Notes under the pieces: model-generated
The model's database searches: none
Seen by the model: the letters and a program-made list of their open reading frames with translations, nothing else
Told to the model about the DNA's origin: nothing
Shown here: one piece after another, positions 43,358-52,681 of the stretch
Layout of the letters: every line of letters begins with the position of its first letter
How positions within the stretch are numbered: position 1 is the stretch's first letter
Program-made: the position numbers and the translations under genes
NCBI RefSeq assembly: GCF_008801575.1
Contig: NZ_VZPL01000014.1
Coordinates: forward strand, 30,331-94,330
Reading direction: 5' to 3'
DNA: 64,000 bases
DNA from: Xanthomonas cissicola
GTDB lineage: Bacteria > Pseudomonadota > Gammaproteobacteria > Xanthomonadales > Xanthomonadaceae

Positions 43358-44209
43358 TCATGCACCAGCGTGTGCAGGAGTCCGCGCGCGACGACGCACC
43401 GCATTGCGCAGCACCGCGACCAGTACGCCCAGTCCCGCCCCGGCCAGCAGGCCGGCCGCCCAGGCGGTGACCGCATTTGGAAACGCCTGGCGGTCAGGCA
43501 CGTACAGCGGCCACGCCAGCGAGGTCTGGTAGGTGTAGCGCGCGGTGAGGCGGGCAACGAGGTCGTCGCGCTCGCTCTTCAAGGCGCGAATGGTGGTGTT
43601 GCTGTCGGTGAGCAACACGCCCGCCAGTACCTGCGTTGGCGTGGCGGAAGACGCCCCGTGCCCGGCCTGCAACTGCCGCTGTAGCTGCTCGCGGTTGGTG
43701 GTGGCCGCGCGCAGATCCTCGCTCAAGCCTTGCAGGCGGGCGCGCGTAAGATCGAGCGCAGCTGCATGGGTGTCGCCGTGCAGCGTCTGTAGTTGGCTCA
43801 CGGTGGCCATGGCCAGCGTGCGCGCTTGCTGCGCCGATTCCGCGCGGATAGTCACACCGATCAGATTGGCGTACGGGTCGGGGTCCGGCTTCAGGCTACC
43901 GCGATACAGCTGCGCGGCGCGGCTATTGAGCGGCACCTGCGCCCGACGCAACACCGCATCCTGAAACAACCGCGTTTTCATGCGATCGATCACCCGCTGG
44001 AACGGTTCGACCTTGGGGTCGCGGCCAGCAGGGGTCGGGCCGATTTCGCCAACCTGGATCCACGCGGTGGCCTCCCATTGCGGTTTTGCCAGGCGTGTAA
44101 AAGCGAAGGTCAGGCCAAGCACCACCACCAGCGCTGCCACTGCCCAGCGCCATTCCCGGCGCAGGATGCGCCACAGGTCGATCAGATAGATTTCGTCGTG
44201 TTGATTCAT
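43358..44209 (-). CDS. wzz: Wzz-type chain length determinant
   Basis: A 283-aa polysaccharide co-polymerase. The N-terminus MNQHDEIYLIDLWRILRREW leads into membrane helix 1 (WAVAALVVVLGLTFAF). A periplasmic coiled-coil domain runs to about residue 240, and the second helix is in AVTAWAAGLLAGAGLGVLVAVL. There is no C-terminal tyrosine kinase domain. It sets chain length in Wzx/Wzy pathways by family. It is adjacent to wzy in the glycan locus, 43 bases away. Confidence 0.87.
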   Translation of the reverse strand: MNQHDEIYLIDLWRILRREWRWAVAALVVVLGLTFAFTRLAKPQWEATAWIQVGEIGPTPAGRDPKVEPFQRVIDRMKTRLFQDAVLRRAQVPLNSRAAQLYRGSLKPDPDPYANLIGVTIRAESAQQARTLAMATVSQLQTLHGDTHAAALDLTRARLQGLSEDLRAATTNREQLQRQLQAGHGASSATPTQVLAGVLLTDSNTTIRALKSERDDLVARLTARYTYQTSLAWPLYVPDRQAFPNAVTAWAAGLLAGAGLGVLVAVLRNAVRRRARTPAHAGA

Positions 44210-44252
44210 GGGCGCGGCTCTACAACGGGGCGATAAGGGGCGTGCTGCACGC

Positions 44253-45386
44253 TCACGCGGCAGACGGATGTGGGGACAGCCGGTTGGGCAGCAGCACAGT
44301 GCAGGCATGCAGCACCAGGCACAGCGCGACGAAGCCGAAGTTGGTCCAGGTGAACGCCTGTGGCGCGAAGGGCGACATCAGGCAGGCATAGGCGATGCGC
44401 AGGAAGATCAGCACATGAAAGATCGACAGCGAACCATCGAGCCGCCGCACGCTCCACACCAGCCCGGCGTACAAGGCCAACATCGCAAGCAGGGCACCGG
44501 GAGCGCCCCACGCCATCAAGAACGGGAAGAACTCGGTGCCTACATTGATGTTGGGCGCATCCAGCGGAATGCTGGTCCCCGCGGTGGCAATCGAACCAGT
44601 GAACGGCACCAGTTGATTGACCAGGAAGCTGGCGTTGACGTAGCCCTTGGCCAGCATCGCCCCGAAGTTATACGGCCCGGCACTGATGTAGAGCAGCAAC
44701 CATTGCACGCCCTGCGGCATGGCACGGTAGAACGCGCTGAACGGCAACGCCACGGTGGCCAGGGAACCGGAGCGCAACGCGCCAAGGATCGAAAACACGC
44801 CACCGCCGGCCAGCACGAGCAGGCCAACGGTCTTCCACGGCAACCGACGTGCCGGGTCGCGCCGCAACAGCATCACCAGAACGAACGAGAACAGGCCAGC
44901 GAAGATGCGGTTGCGATCGATCACCACGATGGGGAACACCAATCCCAACGTCACCATCGCCGCACGCAACCCACGATGGCGCACGCACAGCAGGGCGATC
45001 GGCGGCAGGATCCAGCACATATTGGAGATGTGCCGCACATGCGCACGCAGCGGGCTCAAGGTAGCGTACGACGCGGGATCGCTGAACAACGGAATCGGAA
45101 ACAGCACCACATCGGCGATGCAGAACATCGTCACCGCCGCGGCCAATCCCATCGCCAGAAATGCATCGCGGGTACCGGGGTAACGGTAGTGGCGAAAGCG
45201 TTCGACCGACGGCACCTGTGTGCGTAGCACCGCATCGAGCGCGAAGGTGGCCGCTGCCGCAAGCGCCAGCAGCACGATGCCTTCCAGGTAGCCGTCGGGT
45301 AACGCATAGGTCAGCCACGTCAACGCGCAGCTGAGCAACATGGGCAATGCCAGATAGGTCGCCGGACGGCGCAACAGCGTGCTCAT
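44253..45386 (-). CDS. wzy: Wzy-like O-antigen/EPS polymerase
   Basis: A 377-aa membrane protein with about ten helices. It carries a large periplasmic loop around PYNFGAMLAKGYVNASFLVNQLVPFTG and NVGTEFFPFL. The segment VIDRNRIFAGLFSFVLVMLL resembles the short arginine motif of oligosaccharide polymerases. Wzy sequences are poorly conserved, so the call leans on topology and on its place between wzz and a glycosyltransferase gene. Its start overlaps the GT2 stop by four bases. Confidence 0.75.
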   Translation of the reverse strand: MSTLLRRPATYLALPMLLSCALTWLTYALPDGYLEGIVLLALAAAATFALDAVLRTQVPSVERFRHYRYPGTRDAFLAMGLAAAVTMFCIADVVLFPIPLFSDPASYATLSPLRAHVRHISNMCWILPPIALLCVRHRGLRAAMVTLGLVFPIVVIDRNRIFAGLFSFVLVMLLRRDPARRLPWKTVGLLVLAGGGVFSILGALRSGSLATVALPFSAFYRAMPQGVQWLLLYISAGPYNFGAMLAKGYVNASFLVNQLVPFTGSIATAGTSIPLDAPNINVGTEFFPFLMAWGAPGALLAMLALYAGLVWSVRRLDGSLSIFHVLIFLRIAYACLMSPFAPQAFTWTNFGFVALCLVLHACTVLLPNRLSPHPSAA

Positions 45387-46333
45387 GCAAGCTCCGCCGC
45401 GCGCGCGACGCGTTTCGGACGCCATCTGGCAGACAGCGACAACCCTGCGTAGACCGCGAGATGCACGGCAATCCGGTGCGGCCGGCGCCGCAGAAATTCC
45501 ACCTTGGCAGCGATGTAACGCGCCTGCGCATGCAGCAGCATGCGATCGGGCTCATCGAACAACGGTGCGCAGCGCAATGCCACTTGCCGCGACTCGCACA
45601 GGTTGGCGATGCGCGCCGGCACGTCTGCGGTCTTGCTGAGGTTGTTGCCATGCAAGCGGTAGGCGCATACCGGCAGATCGATGAAACCCAGCGCATTGCC
45701 CGCAACCAGGCGCAGGAAGAAATCCCAGTCTTCGATTCGTAGCGACTCGTCCCACCGGCTGCGCGCGTCCAAGGCGCTGCGCCGTAGCAGTGCCACGGCG
45801 CCACTGACTGCCCACTGCCGTATCACCGCATGCCGGATGCCGGCTTCGGAGCGATACAGATCCTTGTCGACCCGGTGCAGATCGCGCATGGCGCTGCCAT
45901 GCAGCAATCGGCCATGCGCATCGACCACGCAGGCATCGCCGATCACCGCAAGTTTTTGCGGATGTCCGCGCAGATAGCACACCTGCGCATCCAGCCCGCC
46001 GGGCAACAGATAGTCGTCGCTTGCGCCAAGCCGCAGATACTCTCCCCGCGAACGCAATGCCAGCTCGTTGAGCGTGGCGGCCACTCCCCGATTCTCGCGT
46101 TGCACGAAGTGCACCGGTAGCCGATGCCCATGATCGCTAATCCACTGGCTGATCTTTTCGCCGGTGGCATCACGGGAGCCATCGTCGATGATCATGATCT
46201 CCTTGCATGGATATGGGTCTTCCAGGACGCTATCCAGGCAACGCTGCACGAAACGCGCATGGTTGAACGCCGGAATCAGCACCGACACCAGCGGCCAGCG
46301 TGTACGTGCCGATACACACGCCTGATCGTTCAT
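45383..46333 (-). CDS. GT2-family glycosyltransferase
   Basis: A 316-aa GT-A-fold enzyme starting [20 protein letters not shown]. It has the DDGS motif in EIMIIDDGSRDATGEKIS, then the acidic donor motif GASDDYLLPGGLDAQ and IEDWDFFLRLV. By family it transfers a sugar from a nucleotide donor on the cytoplasmic side with inversion. Donor and acceptor are unknown. ATG 46333 overlaps the wzx stop by four bases. Confidence 0.9.
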   Translation of the reverse strand: MNDQACVSARTRWPLVSVLIPAFNHARFVQRCLDSVLEDPYPCKEIMIIDDGSRDATGEKISQWISDHGHRLPVHFVQRENRGVAATLNELALRSRGEYLRLGASDDYLLPGGLDAQVCYLRGHPQKLAVIGDACVVDAHGRLLHGSAMRDLHRVDKDLYRSEAGIRHAVIRQWAVSGAVALLRRSALDARSRWDESLRIEDWDFFLRLVAGNALGFIDLPVCAYRLHGNNLSKTADVPARIANLCESRQVALRCAPLFDEPDRMLLHAQARYIAAKVEFLRRRPHRIAVHLAVYAGLSLSARWRPKRVARAAELA

Positions 46334-47583
46334 GCCGCCCGTTCCAGATAGCGCCGTACCACCACGATGTTGAACAACAGATACAGCACGTAGTTGGCGG
46401 CAAAGGCATACATCGCACCGATCAGCCCGAACCGCGCGGTGAACACGTACACCAGCGCCAGATAGCTCGCTGCGAACACGCATTCGGAGATCACGAACAA
46501 CCGCGTCATTGCCTTGGCAAGCATCACGTACGACAGCACGAACGCCGCGATCTTGACCACGTCTCCCAGCAGCTGCGGGCCGTACAAGGGCGCCACAGCG
46601 GCAAATTGGGGATCGAACAGGAGCCAGGTCACCCAATCGCGGCATACATAGACGCCCAGCGCCGCCACGATCACCGCCGGCATGACGTGGCGATACGCGC
46701 TGCGTAGCTCGCCGCCCAGCCCCGCAGCGCCTTGCAGCGAGGCCAACTTGGGCAGGTAGTACACATTGATGGCGGTGGTGAAGAACAGCAGATAGGCATC
46801 GGAAACCCGGCTGACCGCCTGCCAGTAACCCACTTGCTCCCAGCCGAACCGCAGCGCCAGATGATTGCGCACCACGAGGGTCACCAGCTGCGGCATCAGT
46901 GTCGAGGTAAGCGTCATCAGCGAAAATGCCGCCAGCCGACGGGTCATCTGCGCGTCAAAGCGCATCCGCCACATTGCAGGCTGAAAATAGGGGCTACGCC
47001 GCAGCGCCGGGACCGCAGCCAGCAGCCACAGCACCTGCCCCAGGACCAGCGCCAGCAGCGCTCCATGTAATTGCGCCCGGCTGGAGAGCCACGCCACCAA
47101 GGCAACGCTCAGCACGGCGCCTGTCACTTGCACGAAGACGAGCCGTCGCACATCCATGAAGCCGTTGATCAGCGCCAATATGAAATTGAGCAGTGCGATT
47201 CCCAGCTGCGCGATCGCCAACACGCAGATCAGCTGACGGTAGCTCGCATCGCCCAACAGGCGCTCGGCAATCGCTCCACTGAACGCCATCGCCAGCAGTG
47301 CGATCACGCAGGCCGCGCAGAATGCGTACCACAGCGCCGCACTCAGCAGGCGCGCCAATGCGGGGGCGTCGTCGCGGTACTGCGCCACATACTTGACGAT
47401 GCCGGTACTGATGCCGCCACCGGCCAATACCGCCAGCACCGACATCAGGTTGAGGAACTGGCCAAGCCGGCCCACACCCTGCGGCCCAGCATAGACGGCG
47501 ACCAGCTTGATCACCACCAATGCCGCCAGCAGCTTGGCCAGCGTCGCAACGCCGGTGTAGGCGCTGCTGCGCATGAGATTCAT
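46330..47583 (-). CDS. wzx: Wzx-type lipid-linked oligosaccharide flippase (WzxE-like)
   Basis: A 417-aa MATE/MOP-superfamily membrane protein with about 12 helices. The N-terminus has [28 protein letters not shown] and a [13 protein letters not shown] turn. The motif [29 protein letters not shown] is reminiscent of WzxE of the enterobacterial common antigen pathway, also close in length. It moves the undecaprenyl-linked repeat unit to the periplasm. It overlaps the aminotransferase gene by four bases. Confidence 0.87.
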   Translation of the reverse strand: MNLMRSSAYTGVATLAKLLAALVVIKLVAVYAGPQGVGRLGQFLNLMSVLAVLAGGGISTGIVKYVAQYRDDAPALARLLSAALWYAFCAACVIALLAMAFSGAIAERLLGDASYRQLICVLAIAQLGIALLNFILALINGFMDVRRLVFVQVTGAVLSVALVAWLSSRAQLHGALLALVLGQVLWLLAAVPALRRSPYFQPAMWRMRFDAQMTRRLAAFSLMTLTSTLMPQLVTLVVRNHLALRFGWEQVGYWQAVSRVSDAYLLFFTTAINVYYLPKLASLQGAAGLGGELRSAYRHVMPAVIVAALGVYVCRDWVTWLLFDPQFAAVAPLYGPQLLGDVVKIAAFVLSYVMLAKAMTRLFVISECVFAASYLALVYVFTARFGLIGAMYAFAANYVLYLLFNIVVVRRYLERAA

Positions 47584-48704
47584 ATGTTGCTGCCGAACGA
47601 TTGACAGGCCGCGATCACATGCGCAACTGCTGCATCGTCCAGCGCCGGCCCCATCGGCAGGCTCAGTACTTCCCGATGCAGCTGTTCGCTCAGCGGCAGG
47701 CAGGCCTCGCCCAAAGTGGCGTATGCCGGCTGCCGGTGCGGCGGCACCGGGTAATGAATCTGCGTGTGGATGCCCTGCCGCAACAGATGTGCCTGCAAGG
47801 CATCGCGCTGCAGGCTGCGTACCACGAACAGATGCCAGACGTGCTGTTGCTCGGCCACCGGCGCGGGCAGCACGATCAGCGGGTTGCAGATACCGTGCAG
47901 ATATCGCCGTGCCACTGCACGCCGCAGCGCGATCTCGTCCTCCAGATAGCCCAGCTTGACGCGCAGGAAAGCAGCCTGCATTTCATCCAGACGCGAGTTC
48001 ACCCCCTGGCAGAGATGGTGATACTTCACTTCCGAGCCGTAGTTACGCAGCGCGCGAATGCGCTCGGCCAGACGTGCATCCGACGTCGTGACTGCGCCGC
48101 CATCGCCCAATGCGCCCAGATTCTTGGTCGGGAAGAAACTGAAGGCCGCCGCATCGCCGAAGGCACCGGCGCGCTGTCCCTGTGCGCTTGCCCCGTGCGC
48201 TTGCGCGGCATCCTCGATCAGCAGCAGGCCGTAGCGATGGGCCAGGGTCTGCAGGGCCTGCATCTCGGCCAATTGCCCATACAGGTGCACTGCCATGATG
48301 GCGCGTGTGCGTGGCCCGATCGCCTTTTCCACCCTTGCCGGGTCGATGTTGAAAGTGACCGGGTCCGGCTCGACCGGCACCAGCACCAGATGGTTCTGGC
48401 TGATCGCCAGAAATGTCGCGATGAAGGTGTTGGCCGGCACGATGATTTCGTCGCCTTCGCGCAACACCCCCAGCTCACGGTAGCCGCGCAGGATCAACCC
48501 CAACGCATCCAGCCCATTGCCCACGCCGACTGCATGCGTGGTGCCGCAATAACTGGCGAATTCTTCTTCGAATGCGGCCAGCTCTTGACCGAGCACATAC
48601 CAGCCGGCATCGATCACACGTGCCGCTGCGGTTTTGAGCTCATCCGCATAGCGTGCATTGACTGCACGCAAATCCAGGAAAGGCACATCCATTACATCAA
48701 CCAT
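47580..48704 (-). CDS. fdtB: PLP-dependent 3-keto sugar aminotransferase (FdtB/DegT type)
   Basis: A 374-aa DegT/DnrJ/EryC1-family enzyme. The PLP lysine lies in [18 protein letters not shown], with the Asp of [10 protein letters not shown]. The substrate loop [25 protein letters not shown] resembles FdtB and QdtB, which aminate the C3 ketone of dTDP-3-keto-6-deoxyhexose. The assignment is supported by the fdtA-like gene in the same operon. ATG 48704 has an AGGA box; ATG 48692 (TAATG overlap) is the alternative. Confidence 0.85.
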   Translation of the reverse strand: MVDVMDVPFLDLRAVNARYADELKTAAARVIDAGWYVLGQELAAFEEEFASYCGTTHAVGVGNGLDALGLILRGYRELGVLREGDEIIVPANTFIATFLAISQNHLVLVPVEPDPVTFNIDPARVEKAIGPRTRAIMAVHLYGQLAEMQALQTLAHRYGLLLIEDAAQAHGASAQGQRAGAFGDAAAFSFFPTKNLGALGDGGAVTTSDARLAERIRALRNYGSEVKYHHLCQGVNSRLDEMQAAFLRVKLGYLEDEIALRRAVARRYLHGICNPLIVLPAPVAEQQHVWHLFVVRSLQRDALQAHLLRQGIHTQIHYPVPPHRQPAYATLGEACLPLSEQLHREVLSLPMGPALDDAAVAHVIAACQSFGSNI

Positions 48705-49624
48705 CGATAGACATCCTGTACCACGGCGCGCGCGCCGAAGCGTTCCTTTTGTTCCACCAGGCCTTCGTTGAGTACCTGCCCGGCCTGTTCGGTGGAGATG
48801 CCGAAGCTGAAATACTCGCGCTGCGCATAGACATCGGTGATGAGGTCGGCCAGCAGCAGGCTCAACGCGTCCAACTGGCGGCCCTGCTCGGAGACCGCCA
48901 GGTATTGGGTATGCACGCAGCGGCCAAAGTCGAAGACCAACGCGGCGGCGACCAATTGCCCATCAGCGCGCGCCTCATGCAATACGATCTGCTGCGCAAA
49001 CCGGCGTTGCAGCAGTTCAAGCTCATCCAGCCGATGCGTCGGTGCCACGCCATGCCGCTGCAGGACCTGGGTCAGCAGCGCATGAAATCCATCGAGCTGG
49101 GTCCCGCGCCGGATCTGTACCCCGGCCTTGCGCGCCTTGGCAATGGACCGCCGCCGCTCGGTGCTGAATGCAGGCGGTTCGCGTAGCGCAATCACCGACG
49201 ACAAATCGCGCCGGCAGAGCTGCGCGCCAAGCCGATGCAGTGCGTACAGCTCTTCTTCGGCCGGGTACGCATGAAAGATATGCGGCACCGGCTTGTAGAT
49301 GATCTCGCGCACGCCAAGCGCGCGGTAGTGCGCGGCAATCTGCTCGAACACCTGCAAGGCGGCGCCGGCACGCAGTGCCATCGACGACAGCAGCCCGGCA
49401 TAGGTGAGCCCGGCGTGGCTGCTGACGCAATTGCCCTGCACATTCGCCGGGAACACCGCCACCACCGCGTCCCCACGTTGGACAAGCAGGGACGCATCCA
49501 CGAAGCGCTCGGCGTGATAGTCCATATAGTCACGCCGATGCAGCAGATTGCCATTGCGCGACGCCACCACCAGGGCATCCCACGCAGGCGCATCGGCCGG
49601 CACGTAGGACCTAACCGAAAACAT
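48692..49624 (-). CDS. FemAB/GNAT-like acyl- or aminoacyltransferase
   Basis: A 310-aa protein resembling FemAB-related GNAT-fold transferases. It starts [20 protein letters not shown] and has [28 protein letters not shown] [17 protein letters not shown], and [22 protein letters not shown]. Relatives in polysaccharide loci are poorly characterised; some may acylate sugar amines, possibly the amine made by the FdtB-like enzyme. ATG 49624 lies 14 bases inside the previous gene. A TTG upstream is less likely. It ends at the start of the aminotransferase gene. Confidence 0.75.
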   Translation of the reverse strand: MFSVRSYVPADAPAWDALVVASRNGNLLHRRDYMDYHAERFVDASLLVQRGDAVVAVFPANVQGNCVSSHAGLTYAGLLSSMALRAGAALQVFEQIAAHYRALGVREIIYKPVPHIFHAYPAEEELYALHRLGAQLCRRDLSSVIALREPPAFSTERRRSIAKARKAGVQIRRGTQLDGFHALLTQVLQRHGVAPTHRLDELELLQRRFAQQIVLHEARADGQLVAAALVFDFGRCVHTQYLAVSEQGRQLDALSLLLADLITDVYAQREYFSFGISTEQAGQVLNEGLVEQKERFGARAVVQDVYRWLM

Positions 49625-50564
49625 GGCAGCCCTGTAACGCAACCGGCAACGCCGCCTCTGCCAGGCCGAAGCCCGCCTGCCCCATCGCGTTGCCGTTGTA
49701 GAACATCAACACACGCTCGCCGTGCTGGATCAAGGCGGGGTAGCACAGCGCTTGCGCATCCCAGCCGTCATCGGATAACGCAAGCCCCAACTGACGGTCG
49801 TCGCGTTCCCAGTGCACCCCATCGCCACTGAAGGCGATGCCGGGAAAGTAGCCGCCCTGGAGGTCGCCACGGGTGAAATACATCACATAGCGCTCGCCGA
49901 GCCGGTACACGCGCGGACGCCCGATGCGGTATTCGTCGCCATGTGGACGCAGGCACACAGCATCGTCGGTGGGGATGCAATGCAGGTCGTCGGTCTGCGT
50001 GTAGCGGATGTGGTAACGCGGATACGGCTGGCCGCCGATCGTTTCCCAGTCGTCGCCCACTGCGTACCAGAGCCGCCAGCGGCCCTGTTCGTAGCGTGCC
50101 GAATGCACCGCGGCAATCGTGCTGCGCCCGGGGGCGCGATCCAGCAGCGGCGTTTCCTGCCGCCGCTGGAAGCGCTCGCCACCATCGTGGGAGACCGCCA
50201 GGCCGGTGAAGGCGAGGAACTTGGCCTTGGCCACGCGCTGGAAGCCGACATAGAACAGGTACAGCCCGTCCGGCCCGGCCACCACATCGCCCAGGATCAT
50301 GCCGTTGTCGTCGAAACAACCGTCACGGCCAATGTCGAGCACCGGTTGCTTGCTGACGCCGACGATCTGCGTTGGCGCATCGGCGCGCACATCCACGTAG
50401 CCGATCCGGCTCACGCCCTGCGCATCGCGAAAGCCGGCGTACACCCGCAGCACCTGAGCAGACAGGCGATGCGGTGTTGGCGTCAGCGCGGCATGGTGCA
50501 TCCAGCCGCCCACCCCGTGGCGCGCGACGTCGAACACCAGTCCGCGTTTGTTCCAGGCGAACAC
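49611..50564 (-). CDS. Five-bladed beta-propeller protein, glycosidase-like
   Basis: A 317-aa protein with repeated blades typical of the GH43/GH32/GH130 propeller folds. Examples are DDNGMILGDVVAGPDGLYLFYVG, RWRLWYAVGDDWE, GRPRVYRLGERYVMYFTRG and ALCYPALIQHGERVLMFYNGN. It has no signal peptide, so a cytoplasmic role in making or trimming the glycan is likelier than degradation outside the cell. The start is GTG 50564, three bases after the preceding stop. Catalytic residues cannot be assigned by eye. Confidence 0.7.
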   Translation of the reverse strand: MFAWNKRGLVFDVARHGVGGWMHHAALTPTPHRLSAQVLRVYAGFRDAQGVSRIGYVDVRADAPTQIVGVSKQPVLDIGRDGCFDDNGMILGDVVAGPDGLYLFYVGFQRVAKAKFLAFTGLAVSHDGGERFQRRQETPLLDRAPGRSTIAAVHSARYEQGRWRLWYAVGDDWETIGGQPYPRYHIRYTQTDDLHCIPTDDAVCLRPHGDEYRIGRPRVYRLGERYVMYFTRGDLQGGYFPGIAFSGDGVHWERDDRQLGLALSDDGWDAQALCYPALIQHGERVLMFYNGNAMGQAGFGLAEAALPVALQGCHVFG

Positions 50565-50567
50565 CGC

Positions 50568-51239
50568 TCAAAGCTCCACATCGAAGCTGGATCTGCCCGC
50601 CACCGCGCGTGCCGGCGAGCCCACGTACACACGTTCGGCTTCGGTATGTCGCGTCACCAGCGCGCCGGCACCGATGACGTTGTCCGAGGCAATCCGCACC
50701 TTGTCGCTGAGCGTGGCGTTGACCCCGATGAAGCTGCCCTGCCCGATCTCGCAATAGCCGGAAATCACCGCATGCGAGGCGATGAACACATGATCCTGCA
50801 CCACCGTGCGGTGGCCGAGATGGTTGCCGCTCCACAATACGCAGTTGTCGCCGATGCGGGTGAACGGCTGGACGACGTTGCCCTCGAAGATGAAGCAGTT
50901 GGCGCCGATCTGCGCGTTATGCCAGACGAACGCGCGTGAGCTCACATACGTCGCACAGCGATAGCCGCGCCGCACCACATCCTGGAAGAAACGGGTGCGC
51001 AGGCGATTGAGTTGCGTTGCCGGAATCGCCACGAACACCGCGTAGTGTTGCGGCGGATAGCATTGCTCGAGTTCTTCGTACGCCACCACCGGCAACCCGG
51101 CCACTGTGGGCTGCAGCAGAAAAGCGCGCTCCACACTGAAGGCCGCCACCGTGAAGTGGCTGTCGTGCTGAAAGTACTCGCAGGCGATCTGCGCGAACTC
51201 GCCCGCGCCGACGATCACCAGTTGCCTCGGTACGCTCAT
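50568..51239 (-). CDS. NeuD/PglD-type left-handed beta-helix sugar acyltransferase
   Basis: A 223-aa protein with an N-terminal Rossmann-like domain (LVIVGAGEFAQIACEYF) and C-terminal hexapeptide repeats (IGANCFIFEGNVVQPFTRIG, then IGQGSFIGVNATLSDKV). This NeuD/PglD layout acetylates amino sugars from acetyl-CoA. In this operon it probably acylates the 3-amino group introduced by the FdtB-like enzyme. FdtC is the analogous enzyme elsewhere, but sequence alone does not settle acetyl versus another acyl group. It overlaps fdtA by four bases. Confidence 0.82.
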   Translation of the reverse strand: MSVPRQLVIVGAGEFAQIACEYFQHDSHFTVAAFSVERAFLLQPTVAGLPVVAYEELEQCYPPQHYAVFVAIPATQLNRLRTRFFQDVVRRGYRCATYVSSRAFVWHNAQIGANCFIFEGNVVQPFTRIGDNCVLWSGNHLGHRTVVQDHVFIASHAVISGYCEIGQGSFIGVNATLSDKVRIASDNVIGAGALVTRHTEAERVYVGSPARAVAGRSSFDVEL

Positions 51240-51673
51240 GCTTCCAGCCTGCGGGCTTGCAGCGCAGTGCCATTGCGCACTTCGCTCACGAACTGGTCGT
51301 AGTCCAGGATGTAATCGCCAGGGTCGTAAAGCTGGTCGGCCAGCACCATCAGCACGCAGTCGGCACTGAAGCGGTACAGGTCGCGCCACACCATGCGGCC
51401 GAGCAGCAGGCCTTGCGATGGGTCGTCCAGCACCACTTCGCTGGAGCCATTGCCATTGCCTTCGTCGAGCAGAATCGTCACCGAGCCGTGCAAGGCCACC
51501 GCAAATTGATTGAGCTGGCGGTGCGCGTGCTGGCCACGATGCACGTCGTGGCGCGTGCCGAACAAGTAATACACGCGGCGGATCTCGAACGGAACATTGC
51601 GCTGCTGCTCCAATGAGATGAGCAGGCCGCGATCGTCACCGTGGGTATGCAACTGGATGCGTTCGATAGCCAT
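51236..51673 (-). CDS. fdtA: dTDP-4-keto-6-deoxyhexose 3,4-ketoisomerase (FdtA/QdtA/WxcM-type cupin)
   Basis: A 145-aa cupin. The active-site strand carries VHRGQHAHRQLNQF, with the two histidines (R-G-x-H-A-H) typical of FdtA, QdtA and WxcM C-domains. It shifts the keto group from C4 to C3 of dTDP-4-keto-6-deoxyglucose, the step before amination. Whether the product is galacto (Fuc3N) or gluco (Qui3N) cannot be told by eye. It is the first gene of the 14 kb glycan locus. The rmlA/rmlB genes that supply the substrate are not in this window. Confidence 0.88.
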   Translation of the reverse strand: MAIERIQLHTHGDDRGLLISLEQQRNVPFEIRRVYYLFGTRHDVHRGQHAHRQLNQFAVALHGSVTILLDEGNGNGSSEVVLDDPSQGLLLGRMVWRDLYRFSADCVLMVLADQLYDPGDYILDYDQFVSEVRNGTALQARRLEA

Positions 51674-51977
51674 GATCGGAAAGGCGTAACCGCCGACTGC
51701 ACGTAGTGCGACATGCCTGAGTGCGCCGGGTTGCGCGAAAGGTTGCGCGCGCCCGCGACCCTGCGAAGCGCCGTGCGCGCAAGCGCAACCGATCGTGTCG
51801 TAGCGCTTCGATGTGCAGCACGTGCGAACCAGGTGCCGCAACAACGCAACCTTTTTCCGACATCGCCGCACCCATCGGTGCACGTTCACCTGGCCGCCGT
51901 TCGGCCGGCGTGGGGAGCCAGGCCTGGCCGCGCAGCGCGCAGCCGGAACCAACGACCACCACCGGAAGACAGATCAG
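51674..51977. other. Divergent spacer between glycan locus and cytochrome genes
   Basis: This 304-base gap must hold the promoters of the glycan operon (minus) and the cytochrome b561 gene (plus). I see no convincing -35/-10 pair on either strand, and the frames crossing it look like shadow. Confidence 0.4.
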
Positions 51978-52598
51978 ATGCGTTCCTCCCCCCCGGCGCC
52001 CGCCAGCGCTCCCGTCAGCGGCACAGACACGGTGCCCCCGGCAGAGCAGGCGCCCGCAGCTGCGCAGGTACCGCCCTTGCCCAAAGCGATGCGCGTGCTG
52101 CACTGGCTTACCGTGCTGTGCCTGACCATGGCCGCCACGCTGATCCTGCTGCGCGCCGAACTGGATGGCCGCGCACTGCGTCAGTGGCTGCTGGAAGGCC
52201 ACCGCCACTTTGGCTTGCTGGTGCTGGTGCTGTTTGCGTTACGCATCGGGTTACGCCTGCGTTTGCGCAGATTGCCGCCCGGTCCGCCCGCATCGCTGCC
52301 GATGCGCCTGGCCGCTGGCGCCACGCATGTGGCGATGTACGGCCTGATGCTCGCGCTGCCGTTGCTGGGCTGGTCGCTGAGCAGCGCCTACGGCAAGCAG
52401 GTGTATTTCTTCGGCATCCCCTTGCCCGCGCTGGTCGCGCCGGACGGCGACCTCGGCGACACCCTCGGCACCTGGCACTTGAATGCGGCCTGGGCGCTGC
52501 TGGCGCTGGTGCTACTGCATATCGGCGCCGCGCTTTGGCATCACCTGGTTCTGCGCGACGGTCTGCTGCGTCGCGTCTTACCGGGCAAGCAGGCGTGA
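51978..52598 (+). CDS. Cytochrome b561-family membrane protein
   Basis: A 206-aa inner-membrane b-type cytochrome. After a Pro/Ala-rich N-terminus come four helices with histidines placed as haem ligands. These are RVLHWLTVLC (helix 1), GHRHFGLLVL (helix 2), ATHVAMYGLML (helix 3) and LLHIGAALWHHLVLRDG (helix 4). Members move electrons between quinol and a periplasmic acceptor. The start at 51978 leaves a normal-length family protein. It is followed on the same strand by two haem-c proteins, suggesting they are its acceptors. Confidence 0.88.
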   Translation: MRSSPPAPASAPVSGTDTVPPAEQAPAAAQVPPLPKAMRVLHWLTVLCLTMAATLILLRAELDGRALRQWLLEGHRHFGLLVLVLFALRIGLRLRLRRLPPGPPASLPMRLAAGATHVAMYGLMLALPLLGWSLSSAYGKQVYFFGIPLPALVAPDGDLGDTLGTWHLNAAWALLALVLLHIGAALWHHLVLRDGLLRRVLPGKQA

Positions 52599-52681
52599 AC
52601 CGTCATTTCCAGCCACCTGTGATCCGTTTCTTCGCCGATTCCCGCACCACTGCATCCCGCACCGTCGAACAAGGACTTTCC

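Noticed and set aside
37648..51673. Xanthan (gum) gene cluster
   Set aside because: The gene set and order (fdtA/fdtB, wzx, wzy, amidohydrolase, no GumB-M-like run) do not match.
51713..52681. N-terminal 320-codon extension of the haem-barrel protein
   Set aside because: The extension overlaps the cytochrome b561 gene in another frame; the signal peptide after ATG 52682 marks the real start.
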